Part shown: positions 27,386 to 34,760 of the stretch, piece after piece
Layout: each line of letters starts with the position of its first letter
Position numbering within the stretch: position 1 is the first letter of the stretch
Source: Actinoplanes couchii
Lineage (GTDB): Bacteria; Actinomycetota; Actinomycetes; Mycobacteriales; Micromonosporaceae
Direction: 5' to 3'
Length of the DNA: 64,000 nucleotides
Assembly (NCBI RefSeq): GCF_016862075.1
Contig: NZ_BOMG01000041.1
Span: forward strand, 62,001-126,000
Translations under genes and position numbers: made by a program
Notes under the pieces: model-generated
Seen by the model: the letters and a program-made list of their open reading frames with translations, nothing else
The model's database searches: none
Told to the model about the DNA's origin: nothing

Positions 27386-29121
27386 ATCAGCTCCTTCCGG
27401 TGGCCGGCCCGCGGGAGACCTGGCGGGCCTTCGGCGCCGAGTTCGCCCGGATGCCCCGGCTCAGCACGATCGCGGCGGCGCTGCTGATCGGCGCGGCGGC
27501 CAGCATGCTCGTCGCTCCGTGGGTGCTGGGCCGGCTGGTGGACGCGGTGATCGCCGGGGCCGGGCTGGACGAGGTGATCGGGCACGCCCTGGTGATCGGG
27601 GCGGCCTCGGTCGTGGGTGGTCTGCTGACCGCGGCCGGGGCGGCGGTCGCGGCCCGGCTCGGCGAGACCGTGGTGGCCCGGCTGCGCGAGAGGGTGATGG
27701 ACCGGGCGCTGCACCTGCCGACCGCCACCCTGGAACGGACCGGCACCGGCGACCTGGTGGCCCGGGCCGGTGACGACGTCGCGGTGGTGGCGAACGTGCT
27801 CACCGGCGGCGGCCCGGCCCTGGTCAACGCGCTGCTGTCGGTGGTGCTCACGGCCGGCGGGCTGTTCGCGCTGGACTGGCGGCTCGGGCTGGCCGGGCTG
27901 GCCGCGGTGCCCGGATACGCCCTCGCGATGCGGTGGTACCTGCCGAAATCGGCGCCGTACTACACGCGGGAACGGATCGTGGCCGGGGAACGGTCGCAGG
28001 CGATGGCGGGCGCGTTGCACGGGGCGGCGACGGTCCGGGCGTACCGGATCGAGGCCGACCAGGTGGGCCGCATCGCCGACCGGTCCGAGGCGGCCCGGGA
28101 CCTGTCGCTGGACGTGTTCAAGCTGTACACCCGGTTCAGCACCCGGATGAACCGGGCCGAGTACTTCGGGCTGGCCGCCGTGCTGATCGCCGGATTCCTG
28201 CTGGTCCGGTACGACCTGGCGTCGGTCGGCGCGGCCACCGCGGCGGCCCTCTACTTCCACCGGCTGTTCAACCCGATCGGCTTCCTGCTCATGGAGGCCG
28301 ACACGTTCCTCCAGGTCAACGCGTCGCTGGCCCGCTTGATCGGGGTGGCGAACCTGCCCGGCCGGGCTACTCCCCCGGTCTCCTCCGAGCCGGTCGACAG
28401 CGGTCTGGAGGTGGTGGTCCGGGAGCACCGCTACGACGGCGGGCCGGCGGTGCTCTCCGACATCGTCCTCAAGGTCGCGCCCGGTGAGCGGGTCGCGCTG
28501 GTCGGCGCCAGCGGGGCCGGCAAGACGACGCTGGCGGCCATCGCGGCCGGGATCATCCCGCCGTCCGACGGGGACGTGGCGCTGGGCGGGGTGCCGTTGG
28601 CCGACCTCGGCGAGGAACGGGTCCGGCAGCGGATCGCCCTGGTCAGCCAGGAGGTGCACGTCTTCGCCGGGCCGCTCGCCACGGATCTGCGGCTGGCCCG
28701 GCCGGACGCCGGTGACGACGAGATGGTGGCGGCGCTGGAGCGGGCCGGGGCCGGTGACTGGTTCCGGGCGCTGCCGGACGGTCTGGCCACCGAGGTCGGC
28801 GAGGGTGGGCACCGGCTCACCTCGGCGCAGGCCCAGCAGCTCGCCCTGGCCCGGCTGGTGCTGGCCGGCCCGGCGGTGGCGGTGCTGGACGAGGCGACGG
28901 CGGAGGCCGGCAGCGCGGGCGCGCGGGATCTGGACCGGGCCGCGACGGCGGTCACCGAGGGGCGGACCACGCTGATCGTGGCGCACCGGCTGACCCAGGC
29001 GGCGGGCGCCGACCGGATCCTGGTGATGGATCACGGGCGGGTCGTCGAGGAGGGCAGCCACGAGACGTTACGGCAGGCCGGAGGCCGGTACGCACGGCTC
29101 TGGACCGCGTGGGAGCATTAG
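27382..29121 (+). CDS. ABC exporter-fold subunit with intact Walker motifs (IrtB-like partner)
   Basis: 579 residues from ATG 27382. Six membrane helices then the ATPase domain: Walker A GASGAGKTT (K381), Walker B AVLDEA (D503, E504) and switch H535 (VAHRL) are intact, but the signature LSGGQ is replaced by LTSAQ (479-483). It therefore mirrors the defects of the first subunit: one composite site of the heterodimer is complete and the other is dead. TAG stop lies 1 bp before the second iron box. Substrate predicted to be a ferric siderophore, by context. Confidence 0.88.
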   Translation: MNQLLPVAGPRETWRAFGAEFARMPRLSTIAAALLIGAAASMLVAPWVLGRLVDAVIAGAGLDEVIGHALVIGAASVVGGLLTAAGAAVAARLGETVVARLRERVMDRALHLPTATLERTGTGDLVARAGDDVAVVANVLTGGGPALVNALLSVVLTAGGLFALDWRLGLAGLAAVPGYALAMRWYLPKSAPYYTRERIVAGERSQAMAGALHGAATVRAYRIEADQVGRIADRSEAARDLSLDVFKLYTRFSTRMNRAEYFGLAAVLIAGFLLVRYDLASVGAATAAALYFHRLFNPIGFLLMEADTFLQVNASLARLIGVANLPGRATPPVSSEPVDSGLEVVVREHRYDGGPAVLSDIVLKVAPGERVALVGASGAGKTTLAAIAAGIIPPSDGDVALGGVPLADLGEERVRQRIALVSQEVHVFAGPLATDLRLARPDAGDDEMVAALERAGAGDWFRALPDGLATEVGEGGHRLTSAQAQQLALARLVLAGPAVAVLDEATAEAGSAGARDLDRAATAVTEGRTTLIVAHRLTQAAGADRILVMDHGRVVEEGSHETLRQAGGRYARLWTAWEH

Positions 29122-29122
29122 G

Positions 29123-29141
29123 TTAGGTTAGCCTAACTATG
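29123..29141. promoter_or_regulatory. Second iron box overlapping the SIP start codon
   Basis: TTAGGTTAGCCTAAC plus four non-matching bases (15 of 19 to the iron-box consensus), with a perfect core GTTAG-C-CTAAC at 29127-29137. It covers the ribosome site and the ATG (29139) of the siderophore-interacting protein. An internal site that could give separate iron control of this gene. Confidence 0.7.
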
Positions 29142-29948
29142 GCGAACTTCAAGATCCGTAAGCCGGTCGATCCCCATGTGCTGCTCCTCGAGGTGGTCAC
29201 GAGCGAACGGGTGTCGGCCAACATGGTCCGGGTGACCCTGGGCGGCGACGGGCTGAGCCGGTTCACCCCGCTCGGCTTCGACCAGTGGTTCCGGCTCTTC
29301 CTGCCCCGCCCCGGGCAGGACTCGCTCAAGCTGCCCACCCGCACGTCCGGGCTGTGGTACGCGCAGTATCTGGCCACCGCCAAACCCAAGCGGCCGTACG
29401 TCCGGAACTACACCGTCCGGGCGTACCGGCCGGACGGGCTCGACGTCGACTTCGTCGTGCACCTGGACGACGACGGGAACTGCGGTCCGGCCACCCGGTT
29501 CGCCCTGGACGCCAAACCCGGCGATCAGGTCGGGCTGCTCGATCAGGGGGTCGGCTACAACCCGCGGGCCGACCACGACTGGACCCTGCTGGCCGCCGAC
29601 GAGACCGGGCTGCCCGCGGTGGCCGGCATCTGCGAGTCGCTGCCGGACGACGCCCGCGGTGTGGCCATCGTCGAAGTGCCGTCCCTCGACGACGTCCAGG
29701 AGTTCCGCAAGCCCGGCGGGATCGACCTGCGGTGGGTGGCCCGCACCGGCGCGCACGCGGTGCCCGGGGCTCTCGCGCTGGAGACCCTGACGGCCGCCGA
29801 GTTGCCGTCCGGGCCGGTCTGGGCCTACCTGGTCGGCGAGTCGGCACTGGTCACCGGCGGTCGCCGGCACCTGGTCCAGGACCGCCGGATCCCGAAGACC
29901 AACATCGACTTCATCGGCTACTGGCGGCACGGGCACGCCGCCATGTAG
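29139..29948 (+). CDS. Siderophore-interacting protein (FAD-binding ferric reductase)
   Basis: 269 residues. SIP family: FAD-binding beta-barrel with RNYTVR (R-x-Y-T/S flavin motif, about residues 88-93) preceded by the RPYVRN segment, then the NAD(P)H-type domain; C-terminal GYWRHG is conserved in the family. SIPs reduce Fe(III)-siderophores in the cytosol and release Fe(II). Placed behind the two ABC subunits under iron-box control, this corresponds to the SIP domain that is fused to IrtA in mycobacteria, here as a separate protein. Confidence 0.9.
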   Translation: MANFKIRKPVDPHVLLLEVVTSERVSANMVRVTLGGDGLSRFTPLGFDQWFRLFLPRPGQDSLKLPTRTSGLWYAQYLATAKPKRPYVRNYTVRAYRPDGLDVDFVVHLDDDGNCGPATRFALDAKPGDQVGLLDQGVGYNPRADHDWTLLAADETGLPAVAGICESLPDDARGVAIVEVPSLDDVQEFRKPGGIDLRWVARTGAHAVPGALALETLTAAELPSGPVWAYLVGESALVTGGRRHLVQDRRIPKTNIDFIGYWRHGHAAM

Positions 29949-29957
29949 CCGGAGTCG

Positions 29958-31367
29958 CTACACCGACAGCAGGTGGGCCGACCAGGGCGGGAGGTCCACG
30001 TAGAGGCCGTCACGGGCCAGGATGTCGCCGTCCCGGGGGTAGACCTCGCCGGTCAGGAGGTCGGTCAGGTTCCAGGTCCGGCCGGAGAGGCCGGGCCACC
30101 GGAGGGGGATACGGGCCTGCGCACGGTGGGCGCCGAAGTTCAGGGCCACCACGTGGCGGGACGTGCCGCGGCGCCAGGTCCAGGCCAGGATGTCGCGGTG
30201 GCCGCCGGTCTCCAGCAGGGACCATTCGCCGCCGCGGAGGCGGGCCGCCGCGGCCAGCAGGCGGTGATGGAACGCGGTCAGCTCGGGGTCGGTGGGCTCG
30301 TCGAGACGGCGGCCGAGGTGCAGCGGCAGGCGGGTGCGGCGGCCCTCGAACTGGCCGTCGTGCCAGAGGGTGGCGCCGGGCAGGGTGGCGATCGCGATGG
30401 CGGCGGCACGGCCCCGGCCGGCGGGGACGGCGGTGGCGGCCCGCTCCTCGTCGTGGTTCTCCAGGAAACGCAGCAGGCGCTCCTGGTAACCCCGGTCGGC
30501 GGTCAGATGTTTACGCAGCGCGGAGGCGTCCTCGTGGAGCAGCCGGTCGTAGAGGCGCTTGTCGTAGCAGAAGTCGAAACCCTGCTGCTGCAGCGTCCAT
30601 TCGGTGTCCCAGTACGCCTCGGCGATCAGCATCAGCTCGGGGTGCACGGTGCGGACCCGTTCCAGGATCGTGGGCCAGAACTCGGTGGCCGGGGCGGGAC
30701 CGGCCCACGTACCCCAGGTGCGCTCGAAGATCTCGTTGGTGACCAGCATCGCCATGTCGACCCGGATGCCGTCGCACTGCTCGCCGATCCAGGTGAGCGT
30801 GGCCACGGTGGCCTCCCGCAGACCCGGGTCGAAGGCGTTCAGCTGGGCGACATCGGGCCAGGGCGGGAAATACGGATCCCTGGCGTACGCGAAGATCCGG
30901 CCGTTGCTCTCGAACCAGACGCCGGGTTCGGTGCTGTCACCCTGGACGAACCAGTCCGGGTACGCGGTGATCGCCGGGTGGTCCGGGGCGACGTGGTTGG
31001 GCACGTAGTCGAGGATCAGTTTGAGGCCGCGGCGGCGTAGCTCGGCGCGGGCGGTGGCCAGCCCCCGGTGCCCGCCGAACCGTTTGTCGGCCTGGTAGCG
31101 GCGCACACAGTACGGCGAGGCGGTCACGTCGCCGATGGTGTAGCCGGACGGCACGTCCCAGACGGCCCGGGCGATGGTCAGGCCGATGGGGCTGCGCTCC
31201 CAGACACCCATCAGCCAGACGGCGTCGAGCCCGGGCGCGGCGATCTCGTCCCACACCTCGCCGGGCACGTCGCCGAGCGTCACCGGGCGGCCGAAGCGCT
31301 CACTCAGCCCGGCCAGCCACGGCAACGTGCCGATCTCGTAGATCACCGGCTCCCCAGGCCACGTCAT
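29958..31367 (-). CDS. Alpha-amylase family glycoside hydrolase (GH13)
   Basis: 469 residues, no signal peptide, so cytosolic. Four GH13 regions are visible: DYVPNH (region I), GIRVDMA with nucleophile D204, IAEAYW with acid/base E250, and FLENHDE with D306. The N-terminus MTWPGEPVIYEIGTLPWL and C-terminal beta domain are typical of the trehalose/maltosyl-type subgroups. A small-glucan or alpha-glucoside processing enzyme; exact specificity not decided. Convergent with the SIP gene at a 9-bp gap. Confidence 0.88.
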   Translation of the reverse strand: MTWPGEPVIYEIGTLPWLAGLSERFGRPVTLGDVPGEVWDEIAAPGLDAVWLMGVWERSPIGLTIARAVWDVPSGYTIGDVTASPYCVRRYQADKRFGGHRGLATARAELRRRGLKLILDYVPNHVAPDHPAITAYPDWFVQGDSTEPGVWFESNGRIFAYARDPYFPPWPDVAQLNAFDPGLREATVATLTWIGEQCDGIRVDMAMLVTNEIFERTWGTWAGPAPATEFWPTILERVRTVHPELMLIAEAYWDTEWTLQQQGFDFCYDKRLYDRLLHEDASALRKHLTADRGYQERLLRFLENHDEERAATAVPAGRGRAAAIAIATLPGATLWHDGQFEGRRTRLPLHLGRRLDEPTDPELTAFHHRLLAAAARLRGGEWSLLETGGHRDILAWTWRRGTSRHVVALNFGAHRAQARIPLRWPGLSGRTWNLTDLLTGEVYPRDGDILARDGLYVDLPPWSAHLLSV

Positions 31368-31376
31368 CGGCCCATG

Positions 31377-31475
31377 CTAGATCCAGCAGAGTGCCTCCGC
31401 ATGGGCCGGGCTGGCCGTCATCACCGCCCCGAACACCACGACGCTCGCCAGCCAGAGCCTGATCAATCCGCGCAT
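31377..31475 (-). CDS. Mini-ORF for a tiny secreted peptide
   Basis: 32 residues from ATG 31475, or 34 from ATG 31481; GGAGGG lies just upstream at the best distance for 31475. The sequence is almost entirely a signal peptide: LIRLWLASVVVFGAVM, then TASPAHA with an AxA-type cleavage site, leaving EALCWI as the predicted mature hexapeptide with one Cys and one Trp. It ends 9 bp before the GH13 start and could be its leader ORF. No family known; short length makes it uncertain. Confidence 0.4.
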   Translation of the reverse strand: MRGLIRLWLASVVVFGAVMTASPAHAEALCWI

Positions 31476-31623
31476 CCTCATCCCTCCGTCACAGGGGGAA
31501 ACGACTTAGTTGATCAATCGGTGCGGGAGCTGTTCCTTTCCTGTCTTTTAACTATCGAACGATCTGTTCGTCTTGCCCGTATCGGAGGTTGGCAACATCA
31601 CCGGAGGGTTCGGGAGGACTACT

Positions 31624-32916
31624 GTGGCACGGACTGGTATCGATACCTCCATCCTGCACAAGGGTTCGCACAGCGCGTCGTTCTTCGACGTGGCTCGGGC
31701 GGCGGGTGAGGGTGTGGAGATCGTCGACTTCTGCATCCCGTGCAACCCGTACTTCCCGACACCCGAGATGTTCGACGAACTGTCACGGGACCTGAAGAGC
31801 ATCCTCAAGTACTACCCGAGCGACTCGGCGGCGATCACCAAGAAGCTCGCCAGCGTGCTCGGCCTGCACCCGCAGACGGTGGCGATGGCGAACGGCTCCA
31901 CCGAGCTGATCACCTGGATCGACCACCTGCTGATCAAGGAGAGCGTGGCGATCCCGATCCCGACGTTCGGGCGCTGGACCGACCAGCCGATGGAGACCGG
32001 CAAGCGGGTCGACATGTTCCCGCTGCAGGAGCGCGACGGCTTCCGGCTCGACCTGGAGGAGTACGTCGAGTTCATCCGGGAGCGCAAGTCCCGGGTCGCG
32101 GTGGTCTGCAACGTCAACAACCCGGACGGCCACTACATCCCGCGGCGTGACGTCATCCGGTTCATGGACGCGCTCAGCGACCTGGACCTGGTCGTGGTGG
32201 ACGAGTCGTTCATCGACTTCTCCGACGCCGAGCGGTACCCGTCGGTCGGCCCGGACGCGGTGATCCGCCCGAACGCGGTGGTGCTGAAGAGCCTGGGCAA
32301 GAACTTCGGCCTGCACGGCATCCGGTTCGGCTACATGCTGGCCAACCCGGCGATCGCCGGCAAGATCGCGAAGATGCTGCCCAAGTGGAACCTGAACTCC
32401 CTCGCGGAGAAGGTCGTCCACATGATCTCCGACCACGAGATGGAGTACGAGGAGAGCCTGCGCCTGCTCAGCCGGGACCGCCGCTCGATGGGCCGCGAGC
32501 TGCAGCGCATCCAGGGCATGACGGTCTTCCCGTCGCAGGGCAACTTCTTCCTGGTCAAGCTGCCGCCCGAGTGGTCGGGTGTGGCGCTGCGCGACTACCT
32601 GGTCGCCAACCACGGCATCATGACCCGCGAGTGCGGCAACAAACTGGGCATGACCAGCCAGTTCATGCGCCTGGTGGTGCGCCCGGCCGCGGACGTGGAC
32701 CGCCTGGTGGACGGCATGCTCGACTACGGGCAGCGGTTCCACAGCCGGTCGGTCTACGACAGCGACCCGATGGAGGCCACCCGTGGCGGTGGCGCCGCCG
32801 ACCCGGGCCGCCGCTGGGCCGACACCTCATACGACGAGCAGCCGGACAACCTGATCCCGTACCCGGGCCAGCGTGGCGGCGCCGAGTACACCGCCCGGCG
32901 CGCCGCCGTCGGCTGA
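31624..32916 (+). CDS. PLP-dependent aminotransferase, fold type I (HisC/CobD-like)
   Basis: 430 residues from GTG 31624, which has GGGAGG at 31612-31617, 6 bp away; an upstream GTG/ATG frame adds 17 residues without a ribosome site. PLP lysine K226 in SLGKNFGLHGIR, aspartate D203 in VVDESFIDF, asparagine in NVNNPDGHY, and C-terminal FMRLVVRP arginine for the substrate carboxylate. A 50-residue tail rich in Gly, Arg, Asp and Tyr is an extension beyond the fold. Alone in its unit, so the substrate (histidinol phosphate, threonine phosphate or another amino acid) is open. Confidence 0.85.
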   Translation: MARTGIDTSILHKGSHSASFFDVARAAGEGVEIVDFCIPCNPYFPTPEMFDELSRDLKSILKYYPSDSAAITKKLASVLGLHPQTVAMANGSTELITWIDHLLIKESVAIPIPTFGRWTDQPMETGKRVDMFPLQERDGFRLDLEEYVEFIRERKSRVAVVCNVNNPDGHYIPRRDVIRFMDALSDLDLVVVDESFIDFSDAERYPSVGPDAVIRPNAVVLKSLGKNFGLHGIRFGYMLANPAIAGKIAKMLPKWNLNSLAEKVVHMISDHEMEYEESLRLLSRDRRSMGRELQRIQGMTVFPSQGNFFLVKLPPEWSGVALRDYLVANHGIMTRECGNKLGMTSQFMRLVVRPAADVDRLVDGMLDYGQRFHSRSVYDSDPMEATRGGGAADPGRRWADTSYDEQPDNLIPYPGQRGGAEYTARRAAVG

Positions 32917-32931
32917 CGTCTCCTCATCCGA

Positions 32932-32972
32932 CCAGGGGTGCGGCCCGGTGGGGTCGTACCCCTGGCGTTTTT
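32932..32972 (+). terminator. Terminator after aminotransferase
   Basis: CCAGGGGT (32932-32939) pairs with ACCCCTGG (32958-32965), followed by CG and TTTTT. Confidence 0.75.
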
Positions 32973-33009
32973 CTGCTCAGGTCGGTGACGGGCGGGCCGA
33001 AGGACAGTC

Positions 33010-34203
33010 GTGGAACGCGAAACCGCTGTCCGGGACGAGCAGGCCAGACTCGAGGCCCTGTACTCGTACCAGGTGCTGGACCGTCCCCGCCCGGCCGTTC
33101 TGGACGATCTGACCCGTCTGGCCGCATCGATGTTCGACACCCCGATCTCGGCCGTCTCGCTGATCGACCGGGACCGGCAGTGGTTCGCCGGCAGCCACGG
33201 GATCGCCGACGCGCAGACCCCGCTGGACGTGTCGTTCTGCCGCTATCTGGTCCCGGACGGCGAGCCGATGATCGTCCCGGACGCGACCCGGGACTCCCGG
33301 TTCCGCGACTACCCGAACGTGACGGGCGCCCCGAACATCAGGTTCTACGCGGGGGCGCCGATCGTCGACGAACAGGGGCACGTCCTCGGGGCGCTGTGCG
33401 TGGTCGACGACGAGCCACGGGAGATCGACAGCCGGCAGATCGACGATCTGGTGATGTTCGCCGGTCAGGCCGCCGTGCACCTGAACTCGATCCGTACCCG
33501 GCTGCGGATGTCCGATCTCGGTGACGAGTTGTCGCGGGTGGCGCAGCGGGAGGACGACCTGGTCGCCACGATCACCCACGAACTGCGTACGCCGGTCGCC
33601 TCGATCCAGGGTTATCTGGAGCTCCTCGGTGACCAGGAGGAGGCGCTGGCCCCGTACCGCAGCCTGATCGAGCCGATCCACCGCAACGGGGAACGCCTGG
33701 TCACCATGGTCGATCACCTGCTGGCCGGCACCCGCCCGGAACAGGCGGCGCCGGCCGGGCCGGCCGGGACCGTGGAGCTGGACACCGTGCTCGACGCGGC
33801 GCTGCAGAACTGCCGGCCGCTGATCGTGCTGCGCTCCGAACCGGTCCGGGTGCGGCGCGACGGCGCGGTCGGGGTGCGGGCCGATCTGGCCCGGCTGGCG
33901 CACGCGGTCGGTCAGGTGGTGCGCAACGCGCTGCTGTTCACCCCGACCGACCGTCCGATCATGATAGGAACCGGACAGGATCCGCGGCCGTACGTGGAAG
34001 TAGCCGACCGTGGCATCGGCATCCCCGACGACGAGCTGCCGTACGTGTTCGACCGGTTCTACCGCGGCCGGCACGCGCGTGACCAGGCCGTACCGGGAGT
34101 GGGCCTGGGTCTGACCATCACCCGCAACATCGTCGAGTCCCACCGGGGAACCGTGACCGTGACCGGTGGACCGGCCGGGACGACCGTCCGCATCACCCTC
34201 TGA
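33010..34203 (+). CDS. GAF-domain sensor histidine kinase
   Basis: 397 residues, GTG start. No membrane segment. N-terminal GAF domain (about 20-165: VSLIDRDRQWFAGSHG, FCRYLVPDGEPMIVPDA, FYAGAPIVDEQGHVLGALCV), HisKA domain with H190 (TITHELRTPVASIQGY), and HATPase with VGQVVRNALLFT (N box), DRGIGIPDDELPYVF and GVGLGLTI (G boxes). A soluble kinase that senses a small ligand, redox or light. Immediately followed, 1 bp later, by a small protein of unknown function that is probably its partner. Confidence 0.9.
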   Translation: MERETAVRDEQARLEALYSYQVLDRPRPAVLDDLTRLAASMFDTPISAVSLIDRDRQWFAGSHGIADAQTPLDVSFCRYLVPDGEPMIVPDATRDSRFRDYPNVTGAPNIRFYAGAPIVDEQGHVLGALCVVDDEPREIDSRQIDDLVMFAGQAAVHLNSIRTRLRMSDLGDELSRVAQREDDLVATITHELRTPVASIQGYLELLGDQEEALAPYRSLIEPIHRNGERLVTMVDHLLAGTRPEQAAPAGPAGTVELDTVLDAALQNCRPLIVLRSEPVRVRRDGAVGVRADLARLAHAVGQVVRNALLFTPTDRPIMIGTGQDPRPYVEVADRGIGIPDDELPYVFDRFYRGRHARDQAVPGVGLGLTITRNIVESHRGTVTVTGGPAGTTVRITL

Positions 34204-34204
34204 G

Positions 34205-34756
34205 ATGACCGTAGACGCCCTGGTCACCACGATCGTCACCCGCCTGGCCGGGCAGGGCCGGGTGGTACCGGAGTACGTCGTGCGGGACGCGGTCGAGGTG
34301 ACGCTGCGCCGCCGGGTGCCGGATCAGACGGTGGTACCGCCCGCGGTGGCGGCGGAGCTGATCAGCGGGTTCTGCGACGGCCCGGCGGACCCCGGCGACG
34401 ACACCGACGACACCATGCCCGCGGTTCTCAGCGGCGACGAGACCGGTCACGTGGTCACCGCGCTCGGGCTGGCCGTGCACGTGGCCGCCTTCAACCTGGA
34501 CCGGGACCGGCTGCACGTGGCGCAGATCCTCAACGGCGCGGCGGCGGCGCTGGTGGCGCTCGGCGGCGCGTCCCGGGCGGCGCACTCCGACGGCACCGCG
34601 GCGGTGCTGGTGTCCCCGGCGACACTGCGGACCGTGCGGGCCACCGTGGGCGAGGTGCTGCAGGGTCTGCGGGAGCGCGGCTGGCAGGCCCGGCACCTGG
34701 ACCAGGACGCGATGACCACGCTGTTCGGCGGCGTGCTCGACCTGATCCGGGTCTAG
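34205..34756 (+). CDS. Unknown protein encoded next to the GAF kinase
   Basis: 183 residues from ATG 34205, one base after the kinase stop, so co-translated. No recognised domain. The sequence is mostly helical, with an acidic stretch GDDTDDTMP near residue 60 and a C-terminal LRERGWQARHLDQDAMTTLF. The N-terminal VDALVTTIVTRLAGQGRVVP resembles winged or three-helix regulatory domains only weakly. Possibly a modulator of the kinase. Convergent, 4 bp from the next gene. Confidence 0.5.
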   Translation: MTVDALVTTIVTRLAGQGRVVPEYVVRDAVEVTLRRRVPDQTVVPPAVAAELISGFCDGPADPGDDTDDTMPAVLSGDETGHVVTALGLAVHVAAFNLDRDRLHVAQILNGAAAALVALGGASRAAHSDGTAAVLVSPATLRTVRATVGEVLQGLRERGWQARHLDQDAMTTLFGGVLDLIRV

Positions 34757-34760
34757 CCGA

